A stretch of DNA of 44,117 bases from DAOTTX01 sp034437515 (GCA_034437515.1 DAOTTX010000320.1:1-44117); one strand, 5' to 3'. Counted from the first letter of the stretch, positions 31,696-41,158 are shown. The notes: generated from the letters alone by a model not told the origin. A program made the numbers and translations.

Positions 31696-33090
31696 TTACA
31701 GCCGATCTGCAAGACGACGCAAACCCGGCGCAACCCGGTAGCGTTCTTCGTGGTAAAACTCGTACAGATGATCCAGAACCGCGATGACCCGAGCTACCCC
31801 GATCTGCTGCGCCCACTCGAACGGTCCCGCCGGGTAATTGACGCCTAGCCTCATCGCGGTGTCGATCATCTCTGCTTCGGCGACTCCCTCACCGACCGCG
31901 AACGCTGCCTCGTTGATGATCTGGCAGACCACACGCGACAGAATATGACCGGGGGCATCATGTGGCAGCCAGACCACCCCCAGACCGAGGCCATGCATCA
32001 GTGCTTCGGTACATGAGCGGTCTTCGTCTGCCGCGCTGACTGTGATGACCTGGGCGTCCGCCAGCAATGTACCATCATACCCGACCTGGCCCGGTGAAAC
32101 TGTAGAATGTGCGGCATCTACCAACACGAGATCGGCTTCATCAAGGTCACGGGTGAGTGTGTGCCCGGCGCGTTTGCAGCGTTCTAATAGGGGTGTCATC
32201 TCGTAGTAGCCAACCGTCCAATGTTTGCCGGTGTCTGCCGTTAGAGCAGGTGAGTCGATTGTCACCCCACCTTCGGTGTAGTTATAGAAGCCGCGCCCCG
32301 TTTTACGGCCCAGTTGGTTGGCGTGTATCATCCACGCCTGTAGCATTGACGGACGATAACGCGGTTCATGAAATGTCTGCTCATACACGGATTGTGAAGC
32401 CACCAGACTGACATCGAGGCCGATCAAGTCCATCAGTTGGAACGGCCCCATACGAAACCCCGCTGCGAGTTGCAACACGGTATCGACCTGTACCGGCGTG
32501 GCGATCCCCTCACTGACCAGTCGTAGGCTTTCCAGATAAAACGGCCTCGCCACTCGGTTGACGGCGAACCCCGGCGTATCACGCACGACGATAGGCGTTT
32601 TCCCTAGCCTTTGGGCAAGCTCGGTAACCTGTTGGATGACGTGATCATCGGTCTGGTAAGCACGCACCACCTCGACCAGCTTCATCACCGGCGCAGGGTT
32701 GAAGAAGTGCATCCCGACCACGCGGCCCGGCTTGTGGGTCGCCGTTGCTAACTGGGTAACGGAGATCGTGCTGGTGTTGGTGGCAAAAATTGTGGACTCC
32801 GTACAGGTCTCGTCAAGCTGTTGGAGCAGCGTGCGTTTTACCTCAAGGTCTTCGATCACCGCTTCGATGACGACTTCGCAATCTTTCAGACTCGTCAATT
32901 CGTCTGTGATCGTAAGTTGCGCCAGGGCATCCAGGCGATCTTTCTTCCGCAAGAAACGTTCGATGTATGCCCGTGCTTTGTCACGGGCGTCCTCGTAAGT
33001 GTCATAAAGGATCACCTCAAGATCGGCATACAGCGCACTCAGCGCGATGCCCGACCCCATTGTCCCCGCGCCGACGATGCCAATCTTCAC
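31696..33090 (-). CDS. 3-hydroxyacyl-CoA dehydrogenase (PaaH/Hbd-like, two C-terminal domains)
   Basis: 464 aa. The N-terminal NAD domain starts IGIVGAGTMGSGIA (3-16). The catalytic region HFFNPAPVMKLVEVV follows, then 3HCDH domain 1 (TPGFAVNRVARPFY, RMGPFQLMDLIGLDV) and a second 3HCDH domain (about 370-464: VNYPAGPFEWAQQIG). This long form is typical of PaaH-type enzymes of CoA-dependent aromatic catabolism. It would oxidise a 3-hydroxyacyl-CoA, such as 3-hydroxyadipyl-, 3-hydroxypimelyl- or 3-hydroxybutyryl-CoA, with NAD+. It overlaps the upstream hydrolase by 4 bases and complements the 2-aminobenzoyl-CoA operon, which lacks this step. Confidence 0.9.
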   Translation of the reverse strand: MKIGIVGAGTMGSGIALSALYADLEVILYDTYEDARDKARAYIERFLRKKDRLDALAQLTITDELTSLKDCEVVIEAVIEDLEVKRTLLQQLDETCTESTIFATNTSTISVTQLATATHKPGRVVGMHFFNPAPVMKLVEVVRAYQTDDHVIQQVTELAQRLGKTPIVVRDTPGFAVNRVARPFYLESLRLVSEGIATPVQVDTVLQLAAGFRMGPFQLMDLIGLDVSLVASQSVYEQTFHEPRYRPSMLQAWMIHANQLGRKTGRGFYNYTEGGVTIDSPALTADTGKHWTVGYYEMTPLLERCKRAGHTLTRDLDEADLVLVDAAHSTVSPGQVGYDGTLLADAQVITVSAADEDRSCTEALMHGLGLGVVWLPHDAPGHILSRVVCQIINEAAFAVGEGVAEAEMIDTAMRLGVNYPAGPFEWAQQIGVARVIAVLDHLYEFYHEERYRVAPGLRRLADRL

Positions 33091-33989
33091 GATAGTTCTC
33101 CCATTTCACTGAGTTCACGGATATGCGCCGCGACCAGTTGCGGCGACTCCATCGGGATGAAATGGGTGTTCTCCGGTAGTGGAATATCCGTCCCCTGCTG
33201 GAAGCGTGTTGCCAGGTCAGGCGCGGTCGGTGAGGCGAGTAGATCCCGACCGATCTCTGAAACGGTCTTGGCACAGCGCAGAATGCGTACCGGCACTGTG
33301 ACCTGATCCACCGACTCGTAGACATCGCGTGCATCTACATGGGTGGTGCTGCAATACATGTGCGCCTCGACCTCCGGCGGACATGCCAACTGGTAACCGC
33401 TGTCATCACCGGAGAGCAGGCCATAAGTGCAGTAGTCGCGCAAAATCTCGTCCTCCCACTTGGCGAATGGGCCACGCCCCTTGAAACTGTCGAACATCTC
33501 ATCCGGGGAAGACCATTTACGGCGACGGTTCAACACGAAATGACCATCAATCGTGTAGTCCTCAAGCGTGTACCAGTCATACGGCAGGATGACAGGGTCT
33601 ACCAGTAGCAAGGCGCGGAACGCCCCCGGCACCTGGGCCGCTGCCCGCGTGAGGCTGTTCCCGCCCATCGAATGCCCGACGCCGATAGCATCTTGCAAGC
33701 CTAATTGTGTGATCAGCGCAGCGGCATCCTGCCCCATACGCTGCCATGTGTGTGGCGGGTCTGGCTTATCACTGCGACCATGCCCGCGTGCATCAACCGT
33801 ATAGCAGTGGAAACTGGGCAACCGCCGGACCACTGCATCCCAGCAGTGTCCGTGAAAGCCGGTTGCGTGGAAAAAGATAACGTCGGGTCTGCCGACCTGG
33901 GGGTGTCCCCACTCATAAACCTGCAAACCGACATCTTGAACGAGAATTTTGTGCTCAATCGGTGACATATTTGACCAATTACTTGACAT
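33087..33989 (-). CDS. Alpha/beta hydrolase of the 2-aminobenzoyl-CoA region
   Basis: 300 aa (or 293 if ATG 33968 is used) with oxyanion motif FFHATGFHG, VDARGHGRSDKP and nucleophile Ser107 (GHSMGG). The C-terminal His lies in NTHFIPME. The start is uncertain: neither ATG has a Shine-Dalgarno, and the upstream one overlaps the -35 of the divergent promoter, which favours 33968. It is divergent by 79 bases from the monooxygenase/reductase gene and translationally coupled to the 3-hydroxyacyl-CoA dehydrogenase. A ring-opening hydrolase or CoA-thioesterase role in anthranilate breakdown is plausible but unproven. Confidence 0.8.
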   Translation of the reverse strand: MSSNWSNMSPIEHKILVQDVGLQVYEWGHPQVGRPDVIFFHATGFHGHCWDAVVRRLPSFHCYTVDARGHGRSDKPDPPHTWQRMGQDAAALITQLGLQDAIGVGHSMGGNSLTRAAAQVPGAFRALLLVDPVILPYDWYTLEDYTIDGHFVLNRRRKWSSPDEMFDSFKGRGPFAKWEDEILRDYCTYGLLSGDDSGYQLACPPEVEAHMYCSTTHVDARDVYESVDQVTVPVRILRCAKTVSEIGRDLLASPTAPDLATRFQQGTDIPLPENTHFIPMESPQLVAAHIRELSEMGELS

Positions 33990-34012
33990 TTAAAATATTT
34001 AAGCTTTAATAT
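33983..34012 (+). promoter_or_regulatory. Promoter of the 2-aminobenzoyl-CoA operon with candidate MarR operator
   Basis: TTGACA (33983-33988) is followed after 18 bases by TAATAT (34007-34012). Between them lies TTAAA-ATA-TTTAA (33990-34002), a perfect inverted repeat placed to block RNA polymerase. The regulator is probably the MarR protein encoded inside the operon at 37085. The leader to ATG 34069 would be about 50 bases. Confidence 0.5.
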
Positions 34013-34068
34013 TCTAGATGAAAACTTTGCCTGTCGCAACAGGTCTCAAGTTTAGTGGAGAAGTTATT

Positions 34069-36342
34069 ATGCGTATAGTATGCATCGGCGGTGGACCGGG
34101 TGGCTTATACACCGCCATCTTGTTGAAAAAGTCACACGCGGACTGGGAAATTACTGTTTATGAGCGTAACCGCCCAGACGACACCTACGGCTGGGGGGTG
34201 GTGTTCTCCGACCAGACAATGGAAAATCTCGCACAGGCTGACCGTCCTTCGCATGATGCGATTGCGGACTCCTTCTACCATTGGGACGACATAGAGGTCT
34301 TTTACAAAGATCGCGCTGTTCGTTCCGGCGGGCATGGGTTCAGCGGCATCGGACGGATGCGCCTGCTGATGATCCTTTACAACCGTGCCGCCGAATTGGG
34401 CGTTGATCTGCAATATGAAACCGAGGTCAACGACTTAACGCAGTTCGATGACGCCGATCTGATCGTCGCCGCCGATGGGGTGAACAGCCGCATCCGCACC
34501 GCGTATGAGGCGTTCTTCTGCCCAAACATCACCATGCGTAACTGTAAGTACGTCTGGCTAGGCACCTATAAGAAATTCGATGCGTTCACGTTTGCCTTCA
34601 AAGAGACGGAATGGGGCTGGTTTCAGATCCACGCTTATCAATTCTCCGAAGAGATGAGTACGGTCATCGTCGAAGCGCCGGAGGAAAACTGGTACGCTGC
34701 CGGGTTGGATGCGATGAGCGCCGAGGAATCAATCCGCTGGTGTGAAGACCTGTTCGCCGAGTATCTTGACGGTCATGAACTCATCAATAACGCGACACAC
34801 CTTAAATCTCCCTGGTTGAAGTTCAAGCATGTGCTTAACGAGCACTGGTATCACAAAAACATTCTGCTGCTGGGGGACTCCGCACATACTGCCCATTTCT
34901 CGATTGGCTCTGGTACAAAACTCGCCCTCGAAGACGCAATTACGTTGGATCGTGTGTTGCGCGAGCATGACGACATGGCGCGTGCGCTTCAGGAGTACGA
35001 AGAAGTTCGCAAGTTGGAGGTCATCAAGATTCAGAATGCCGCCCGCAACAGTACGGAGTGGTTTGAGCATGTTGACCGTTATACCGGCTTCGACGCGGAA
35101 CAATTCGCTTACAGTCTGCTCACCCGTAGCCAGCGCGTCTCACACGAGAACTTGCGCCTACGTGACCGGGAATGGTTGGAGGGTTACGAGACCTGGTTTG
35201 CTGACCAGACCGGCCTGGAACCACAGCCCGTCCCGCCGATGTTCACACCGTTCACCGTGCGTGATGTCACCGTCCTCAACCGCGTGGTGATGTCCCCGAT
35301 GGCGATGTACTCCGCCGAAGAGGGCACCGTCAACGAATTTCATCTGGTGCATTTTGGCAGCAGAGCGCACGGCGGGGCCGGGCTACTGTTCACGGAGATG
35401 ACCTGTCCGTCACCGGAGGCGCGGATCACACCCGGCTGTGCGGGGCTGTACAAATCCGAGCATATCACCGCGTGGAAGCGCATCGTTGACTACGTCCACG
35501 AACGCAGCCATGCGAAGATGGCCCTTCAGCTTGGGCATTCCGGGCCGAAAGGCTCCACGCGGCTGGGCTGGGAAGGCATCGACGAACCGCTGCCGGAAGG
35601 CAACTGGCCTTTGATTGCGGCTTCAGCGGTATCCTACGGGCCGCAGAATCAGGTGCCGCGTGCCATGACCCGTGAGGATATGGATCGTATCAGAGCAGAT
35701 TTTGTCCGGGCGACCGAATGGGCGATTGAGATCGGCTTTGATTGGCTCGAACTCCATTGTGCGCATGGTTACCTGTTCAGCAGTTTCCTTTCTCCGCTGA
35801 CCAATATCCGTGAGGATGAATACGGCGGTAGCATCGAAAACCGTTGTCGCTACCCGCTGGAAGTTTTCAAGGCGATGCGCGAGGTCTGGCCTGATGACAG
35901 ACCGATGTCTGTACGTATCTCCGCCCACGACTGGGCACCGGGTGGCAATACCCCCGATGACGCGGTTGTGATCGCAAGGTTGTTCAGAGAAGCGGGCGTC
36001 GATGTAATGGACGTCTCATCCGGGCAGACAACACGCGAGGCCAAACCGGTCTACGGGCGTATGTACCAGACGCCGTTCGCCGATCAAATTCGTAACGAGG
36101 TCGGTATTTGCACGCTGGCGGTCGGCAACATCTACGAACCGGATCATGTGAACAGCATCATCGCTTCCGGTCGTGCTGATCTGTGCGCGTTGGCGCGTCC
36201 ACATCTGGCAGACCCACACTGGACGCTGCACGCGGCGGCGCAAATCGGTTACAAGGATGTGACCTGGCTCAACCAGTATCTGACTGCAAAACGCCAGCTT
36301 GAGCGCATCGAAGAGCGCAAAGGGCAGATGGTTCAACTATGA
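34069..36342 (+). CDS. abmA: Two-domain 2-aminobenzoyl-CoA monooxygenase/reductase (salicylyl-CoA 5-hydroxylase-like)
   Basis: 757 aa fusion of a flavin monooxygenase and an old-yellow-enzyme reductase. The N-terminal half has the FAD motif IGGGPGG (6-12), GVNSRIR and LLGDSAH (near 270). The second half starts about 391 (MFTPFTVRDVTVLNRVVMSPM) with ELHCAHGYLFSSFLSPL and EYGGSIENR. This architecture is known from 2-aminobenzoyl-CoA monooxygenase/reductase of Azoarcus evansii and from bifunctional salicylyl-CoA 5-hydroxylases. The former hydroxylates and then hydrogenates the ring of 2-aminobenzoyl-CoA with O2 and NADH. The 2-aminobenzoate-CoA ligase in the same operon favours that substrate. 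ATG 34069 is preceded by GGAG at 8 bases. The OYE half lacks the Cys cluster of FadH. Confidence 0.88.
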   Translation: MRIVCIGGGPGGLYTAILLKKSHADWEITVYERNRPDDTYGWGVVFSDQTMENLAQADRPSHDAIADSFYHWDDIEVFYKDRAVRSGGHGFSGIGRMRLLMILYNRAAELGVDLQYETEVNDLTQFDDADLIVAADGVNSRIRTAYEAFFCPNITMRNCKYVWLGTYKKFDAFTFAFKETEWGWFQIHAYQFSEEMSTVIVEAPEENWYAAGLDAMSAEESIRWCEDLFAEYLDGHELINNATHLKSPWLKFKHVLNEHWYHKNILLLGDSAHTAHFSIGSGTKLALEDAITLDRVLREHDDMARALQEYEEVRKLEVIKIQNAARNSTEWFEHVDRYTGFDAEQFAYSLLTRSQRVSHENLRLRDREWLEGYETWFADQTGLEPQPVPPMFTPFTVRDVTVLNRVVMSPMAMYSAEEGTVNEFHLVHFGSRAHGGAGLLFTEMTCPSPEARITPGCAGLYKSEHITAWKRIVDYVHERSHAKMALQLGHSGPKGSTRLGWEGIDEPLPEGNWPLIAASAVSYGPQNQVPRAMTREDMDRIRADFVRATEWAIEIGFDWLELHCAHGYLFSSFLSPLTNIREDEYGGSIENRCRYPLEVFKAMREVWPDDRPMSVRISAHDWAPGGNTPDDAVVIARLFREAGVDVMDVSSGQTTREAKPVYGRMYQTPFADQIRNEVGICTLAVGNIYEPDHVNSIIASGRADLCALARPHLADPHWTLHAAAQIGYKDVTWLNQYLTAKRQLERIEERKGQMVQL

Positions 36343-37088
36343 GCGCATTGGCGGGGCAGCACGCCGTCGTCACCGGCGGCAGCCGAGGAATCGGCTTTGC
36401 CGTTGCATCTGCGCTGGCTGAGGTAGGCGCACAGGTGACGATTATGGGTCGCAACCGCGACCGCTTGCAGGCGGCAGCGGACGAACTCAACGCACGGCCT
36501 ATCGTGTGTGATGTCACCCAGGCGCAGGCTGTCGAAGCGGCATTTGCACAGTGTGACCCGGTAAACATCCTCGTCAACAACGCCGGTAACGCGACGAGTG
36601 CGCCCTTCCACCGCACCACGCTCGACCTGTGGCGACAAATGCTCGACGTCAACCTGACCAGCGCCTATCTGTGTACACAGGCGGTGGTCAGTGGGATGGT
36701 CGAGCGTAGCTACGGGCGGATTATCAACATCGCCAGCACTGCCGCATTGACCGGTTACGCCTACGTCTCGGCGTATTGTGCGGCGAAACACGGTCTGCTC
36801 GGCCTGACGCGCTCACTCGCGCTGGAGTTGGCAACGAAGGGGGTGACGGTTAACGCGGTCTGCCCCGGGTATACCGACACCGACATGATCGCCGGTTCGA
36901 TTGACAATATCGTCAGCAAGACCGGGCGCGAAGCGGACTCAGTCCGTGAAGAACTAGAAAGACACAATCCGCAGGGGCGGCTCATCCAACCGGAGGAAGT
37001 CGCGCACAGTGTTCTGTGGTTGTGCCTGCCGGGGTCGGGTGCTATAACGGGGCAACCGATTACCGTTGCAGGAGGTGAACTATTATGA
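36339..37088 (+). CDS. SDR-family dehydrogenase
   Basis: 249 aa classical SDR with TGGSRGIG (12-19), NNAGNAT, and YVSAYCAAKHG containing the Tyr-x3-Lys pair (the second Tyr and the Lys). The C-terminal GQPITVAGGELL is standard. It overlaps the monooxygenase/reductase stop by 4 bases, so it probably handles the next step, reduction or oxidation of the oxo/hydroxy group of the dearomatised alicyclic CoA product. Short-chain dehydrogenases are also found in the described aminobenzoyl-CoA clusters (recall). Substrate not proven. Confidence 0.85.
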   Translation: MSALAGQHAVVTGGSRGIGFAVASALAEVGAQVTIMGRNRDRLQAAADELNARPIVCDVTQAQAVEAAFAQCDPVNILVNNAGNATSAPFHRTTLDLWRQMLDVNLTSAYLCTQAVVSGMVERSYGRIINIASTAALTGYAYVSAYCAAKHGLLGLTRSLALELATKGVTVNAVCPGYTDTDMIAGSIDNIVSKTGREADSVREELERHNPQGRLIQPEEVAHSVLWLCLPGSGAITGQPITVAGGELL

Positions 37089-37561
37089 ATAATAAGACGA
37101 GCTTGAAGCTCGATCATATGTCGCTGCGTGTATGGTTACGTTTGCTGGGTTGCACCAAGCTGATCGAAAATCACATTCGTGGCAACCTGCGGGAAGACCA
37201 CAACACCACGTTACCTCGTTTCGACGTGATGGCGCAGCTTTATCGCTTCCCTGAAGGGTTGCGCATGGGGGAGATCTCCCAGCTCTTGATGGTTTCCGGT
37301 GGGAACATCACCGGCATCATCGACCAGCTTGAGAAGGAAAACCTCGTCGAGCGCATCATCGACCCCAACGACCGCCGCGCTTACATCGCCAGACCCACCA
37401 TAGCCGGGCTTGAGACGTTTGAGTCGATGGCAGTGGAGCATCGCGGTTGGATCGACGAGCTGCTTGACGGTTTGACCAAGGAAGAACAGCAGACGCTCCA
37501 TACATTGTTGACCAAACTACGCGAATCTTTAAACGAAAAGTTGATCGAACAAAATGAATGA
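37085..37561 (+). CDS. MarR-family transcriptional regulator inside the operon
   Basis: 158 aa winged-helix protein: LPRFDVMAQLYRFPEGLRM, EISQLLMVSGGNITGIIDQLEKENLV, and wing DPNDRRAYIARPT. It resembles the aminobenzoate/benzoyl-CoA-responsive MarR group. A strong AGGAGGTGA lies in the end of the SDR gene before ATG 37085. Overlaps on both sides (4 and 8 bases) place it firmly in the operon, so it can set the operon level by autoregulation. A CoA thioester is the likely inducer by family analogy. Confidence 0.88.
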   Translation: MNNKTSLKLDHMSLRVWLRLLGCTKLIENHIRGNLREDHNTTLPRFDVMAQLYRFPEGLRMGEISQLLMVSGGNITGIIDQLEKENLVERIIDPNDRRAYIARPTIAGLETFESMAVEHRGWIDELLDGLTKEEQQTLHTLLTKLRESLNEKLIEQNE

Positions 37562-38384
37562 TTATTTGACCTCCCACACGTTTGCAGGTTATGACGCCCG
37601 GCATTTTCAATGGGACGTCACAAACCAAGTTGCGACCATCACGCTGAACCGCCCGGATAAGAAAAATCCACTGACGTTTGAATCCTACGCGGAACTACGC
37701 GATCTGTTTCGCGGGTTGAGCTACGCCGAGGACGTCAAGACCGTCGTGCTGACCGGGGCAGGGGGGAACTTCTGCTCCGGTGGCGATGTGCATGAAATCA
37801 TCGGGCCGCTAACTGCGATGCAAATGCCGGAACTGCTGGCCTTTACCCGCATGACCGGTGATCTGGTCAAAGCGATCCGCGCTTGCCCACAACCGATCAT
37901 CGCAGCAGTCGATGGGGTATGCGTAGGGGCGGGGGCGATCCTCGCAATGGCATCCGACATGCGCTACGGCACACCGGGCGCGAAGACCGCCTTCCTCTTT
38001 ACGCGGGTGGGGTTGGCCGGTTGTGATATGGGTGCTTGTGCCATCCTTCCACGCATCATCGGGCAGGGCCGCGCCTCGGAACTACTCTATACCGGGCGCG
38101 TGATGACGGCCGATGAGGGCTTACAATGGGGGTTCTTCAACGACCTGTACGAGCCGGATGAGGTGCTGACCAGAGCACAGGCAATGGCATCTCGACTCGC
38201 CGAAGGGCCAACGTTCGCACACGGCATCACCAAGAAGATGCTGCATCAGGAGTGGTCAATGGGTGTGGATGAGGCCATCGAAGCCGAAGCCGAAGCACAG
38301 GCCATCTGTATGCAGACGCAAGACTTCCGGCGAGCCTACGAGGCATTCGTCAACAAGCAGACGCCGGTTTTCGAGGGTAATTAA
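37554..38384 (+). CDS. Enoyl-CoA hydratase/isomerase (crotonase) family protein
   Basis: 276 aa crotonase fold with the oxyanion region GGNFCSGGDVHEI (70-82), VDGVCVGAGAILAMASD and FTRVGLAGCDMGACAILPRIIG. The two catalytic glutamates of rat-type crotonase are not both seen: Ala126 lies where GGxCE is usual, and Asp158 occupies the second acidic position. It may therefore be an isomerase or a ring-opening hydrolase-type crotonase rather than a plain hydratase. It sits between MarR and an acyl-CoA dehydrogenase in the 2-aminobenzoyl-CoA operon. The start overlaps the MarR stop by 8 bases. Confidence 0.87.
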   Translation: MNDYLTSHTFAGYDARHFQWDVTNQVATITLNRPDKKNPLTFESYAELRDLFRGLSYAEDVKTVVLTGAGGNFCSGGDVHEIIGPLTAMQMPELLAFTRMTGDLVKAIRACPQPIIAAVDGVCVGAGAILAMASDMRYGTPGAKTAFLFTRVGLAGCDMGACAILPRIIGQGRASELLYTGRVMTADEGLQWGFFNDLYEPDEVLTRAQAMASRLAEGPTFAHGITKKMLHQEWSMGVDEAIEAEAEAQAICMQTQDFRRAYEAFVNKQTPVFEGN

Positions 38385-38387
38385 CCT

Positions 38388-39542
38388 ATGGATACATCGT
38401 TACCTTTCTTTGAGGACGCACATCATCAACTCGTCGCCGAACTGGAACCTTGGTGCGCCGACCATCTGGGCGGTGACCATCAAGAAGACGTCGATGCCGC
38501 CTGTCGAGATCATGTCGCCGCGTTAGGGGCGGCGGGGTGGCTGCGCTATGTCGTCCCGGCGACCTATGGCGGCGCACTACCGGAACTCGACTCACGGGCG
38601 TTGTGTCTGCTGCGGGAAACCCTCGCTTACCATGATGGCCTGGCGGATTTCAGTTTTGCGATGCAAGGTCTGGGCAGCGGTGCGATTACGTTGTTCGGGT
38701 CGGAAATGCTTAAGCAAAAGTATCTGCCCGCCGTCGCCGCCGGTGACGCAATCGCCGCCTTTGCCCTCTCCGAACCGGACGCTGGTTCTGATGCCGCCGC
38801 GTTAACCACCAGCGCCACCCGTGACGGTAACAACTACATCCTCAACGGTACCAAGACATGGATTTCCAACGGTGGCATCGCAGATTTTTACACCGTCTTC
38901 GCTCGTAGTGAACCGGAGAGCGGCGCACGCGGCATTTCCGCGTTCGTCGTCCCGGCGGATGCACCCGGTTTGCGCATCGCTGAGCGTATCGAGGTCATTG
39001 CACCGCATCCGCTGGCGACGCTGGTCTTTGAGGACTGTCGCATCCCATGTGAATATCTGCTTGGTGAGGCAGGGCGTGGCTTCCGCGTTGCCATGAGTAC
39101 GCTGGACATCTTCCGTGCCTCGGTCGCCGCTGCTGCGATTGGCTTCGCCCGTCGCGCACTCGACGAGGCCCTGCACCGGGCGACTCACCGTGAGATGTTC
39201 GGTCAAACACTGGCGGATTTCCAGATGACGCAGGCACGGCTGGCAGATATGGCGACCGACGTCGATGTCTCCCAGTTGCTGACCTACCGGGCGGCGTGGC
39301 TGCGCGATGTACGCGGTGAACGTCCTACGAAAGCGGTGGCGATGGCGAAGATGGTCGCAACGGAATCTGCACAGCAAGTCATCGACGCGGCGGTGCAGAT
39401 CTTCGGCGGCCTGGGGGTCAAGCGGGGTGAGATCGTCGAGCGGCTCTATCGTGAAATACGGGCGCTGCGCATCTATGAAGGTGCGACGGAAGTCCAGAAG
39501 TTAATTATTGCTCGAGCATTGCTTAAAGGAGAGAAAAAATGA
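38388..39542 (+). CDS. Acyl-CoA dehydrogenase
   Basis: 384 aa with family motifs FALSEPDAGSDA, YILNGTKTWISNGG, REMFGQTLADFQMTQARLAD and IFGGLGVKRG. The catalytic segment IYEGATEVQ has Glu in the usual place. It desaturates an acyl- or alicyclic-acyl-CoA, passing electrons to ETF. The N-terminal region is unusually acidic and His-rich (HHQLVAELEPW, GGDHQED). It overlaps the ligase gene by 4 bases. By position it may act on the cyclohexane- or cyclohexene-type intermediate of the aminobenzoyl-CoA route. Confidence 0.9.
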   Translation: MDTSLPFFEDAHHQLVAELEPWCADHLGGDHQEDVDAACRDHVAALGAAGWLRYVVPATYGGALPELDSRALCLLRETLAYHDGLADFSFAMQGLGSGAITLFGSEMLKQKYLPAVAAGDAIAAFALSEPDAGSDAAALTTSATRDGNNYILNGTKTWISNGGIADFYTVFARSEPESGARGISAFVVPADAPGLRIAERIEVIAPHPLATLVFEDCRIPCEYLLGEAGRGFRVAMSTLDIFRASVAAAAIGFARRALDEALHRATHREMFGQTLADFQMTQARLADMATDVDVSQLLTYRAAWLRDVRGERPTKAVAMAKMVATESAQQVIDAAVQIFGGLGVKRGEIVERLYREIRALRIYEGATEVQKLIIARALLKGEKK

Positions 39543-41158
39543 CCGTCGATACGTTTGCACGCGACAACCTGCCGCCACGCGACCAATGGCCTGACCTGAT
39601 CTATGAATTGCCGGAACTGCAATATCCCGATCAGATGAATTGTGTAGTCGAACTGTTGGATAACGCGGTTGAAAGAGGATGGGGGGATCGTCTCGCCATA
39701 CTGGGTGATGGTATCCGCTGGACGTACAGCGATCTGCTCGAAGCGGTCAACCGGTGTGCGAACGTATTGATCAACGAGTTAAAGCTGGTGCCGGGCAACC
39801 GTGTACTGCTGCGTGGTGCGAACCATCGCGGGATGGCGGTCGCATGGTTGGCGGTCGCCAAAGCCGGGTTGATCGCCGTGACGACCATGCCGCTGCTGCG
39901 TGCGAAAGAACTACATGAAATCATCGAGCGTGCGCAGGTCACCGCCGCGTTATGCGATGTGCAGTTCGACGAAGAAATGCGGAAAACGCACACAGAATCG
40001 ACGTTGTTGAAGCATGTGCTGTATTACAACGATGACACGACGGATAGCCTGGAAGCGCGTATGGCAAAGCAGCCAACCACCTTCGATGCTTATGACAGCG
40101 CCGCTGATGACACCGTCATTATCGCGTTTACCTCTGGCACGACCGGCAATCCCAAGGCTACGATGCACTTTCACCGGGATGTGATGGCGATCTGTGATGC
40201 CTTCCCGCGCTCCGTCGTCAAAATGCAGGCTGATGACGTCTGCATCGGGTCGCCGCCGCTAGGCTTTACCTTCGGCCTGGGTGGGCTGCTGTTGTTCCCG
40301 CTGCGTTACGGTGCGGGGACGATCCTCAAGGGGAAGTACACGCCGGAAAGTTACCTGGAAACCATCGCCGAGCATGGTGCGACCATTTCCTGGACGTCGC
40401 CATTTCTCTATCGCAAGATGGCGGAAGTCGCTGAAAATCATGACCTTTCCTCGCTGCGAAAGTGTATCTCTGCCGGTGAAGCACTCCCGGCTGCCATCCG
40501 TGACGCCTGGCGGGAGGCTACTGGCATCGAGATGATCGACGGCATCGGCGCGACGGAGATGCTGCACATCTTCATCTCTCATACCGAGGAAGAGGCACGA
40601 CCAGATGCGACCGGCAAACCTGTCCCTGGTTATCATGCGCGGGTGGTGGATCTCAACGGTAATGAGATCGAACCGGGCATTCCCGGTCGGTTGGCGGTGA
40701 AGGGGCCGACGGGCTGTCGCTATCTGGATGATCCACGACAGGCGACTTACGTCGAAAATGGCTGGAACATCACTGGTGATACTTATATCATGGACGAAGA
40801 TGGTTATTTCTTCTACCAGGCACGCAATGACGATATGATTATCACTACCGGGTATAACGTCGCCGGGCCGGAGGTCGAAGGGGCGCTGCTCAAGCATGAC
40901 GCCGTCGCCGAATGCGCGGTTGTCGGCGCACCGGATAGTGATCGTGGCACGGTTGTCAAAGCTTACATCGTATTACGGGAAGGGCACGAACCGGGTGAGA
41001 GTATGATCGCTGAACTGCAAAATTTCGTCAAGAACACCATCGCCCCCTATAAGTATCCGCGCGCAATCGAGTTTATCTCGCAGCTCCCGCGTACTCAGAC
41101 TGGTAAAGTCCAACGCTACGTGCTGCGTCAAAAAGCGAAAGAAAGGGTTGGTTCGTGA
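39539..41158 (+). CDS. abmG: 2-Aminobenzoate (anthranilate)-CoA ligase
   Basis: 539 aa adenylate-forming enzyme with the P-loop-like motif TSGTTGNPK (198-206), SAGEALPA, IDGIGATEMLHIF, GDTYIMDEDGYF and the C-terminal lysine motif QTGKVQR. The opening DTFARDNLPPRDQWP and PELQYPDQMNC is the wording I recall for 2-aminobenzoate-CoA ligases, distinct from plain benzoate-CoA ligases. It makes 2-aminobenzoyl-CoA from anthranilate, ATP and CoA, the entry step of the operon. It overlaps its neighbours by 4 bases on each side. Benzoate or 3-hydroxybenzoate as substrate cannot be excluded. Confidence 0.87.
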   Translation: MTVDTFARDNLPPRDQWPDLIYELPELQYPDQMNCVVELLDNAVERGWGDRLAILGDGIRWTYSDLLEAVNRCANVLINELKLVPGNRVLLRGANHRGMAVAWLAVAKAGLIAVTTMPLLRAKELHEIIERAQVTAALCDVQFDEEMRKTHTESTLLKHVLYYNDDTTDSLEARMAKQPTTFDAYDSAADDTVIIAFTSGTTGNPKATMHFHRDVMAICDAFPRSVVKMQADDVCIGSPPLGFTFGLGGLLLFPLRYGAGTILKGKYTPESYLETIAEHGATISWTSPFLYRKMAEVAENHDLSSLRKCISAGEALPAAIRDAWREATGIEMIDGIGATEMLHIFISHTEEEARPDATGKPVPGYHARVVDLNGNEIEPGIPGRLAVKGPTGCRYLDDPRQATYVENGWNITGDTYIMDEDGYFFYQARNDDMIITTGYNVAGPEVEGALLKHDAVAECAVVGAPDSDRGTVVKAYIVLREGHEPGESMIAELQNFVKNTIAPYKYPRAIEFISQLPRTQTGKVQRYVLRQKAKERVGS

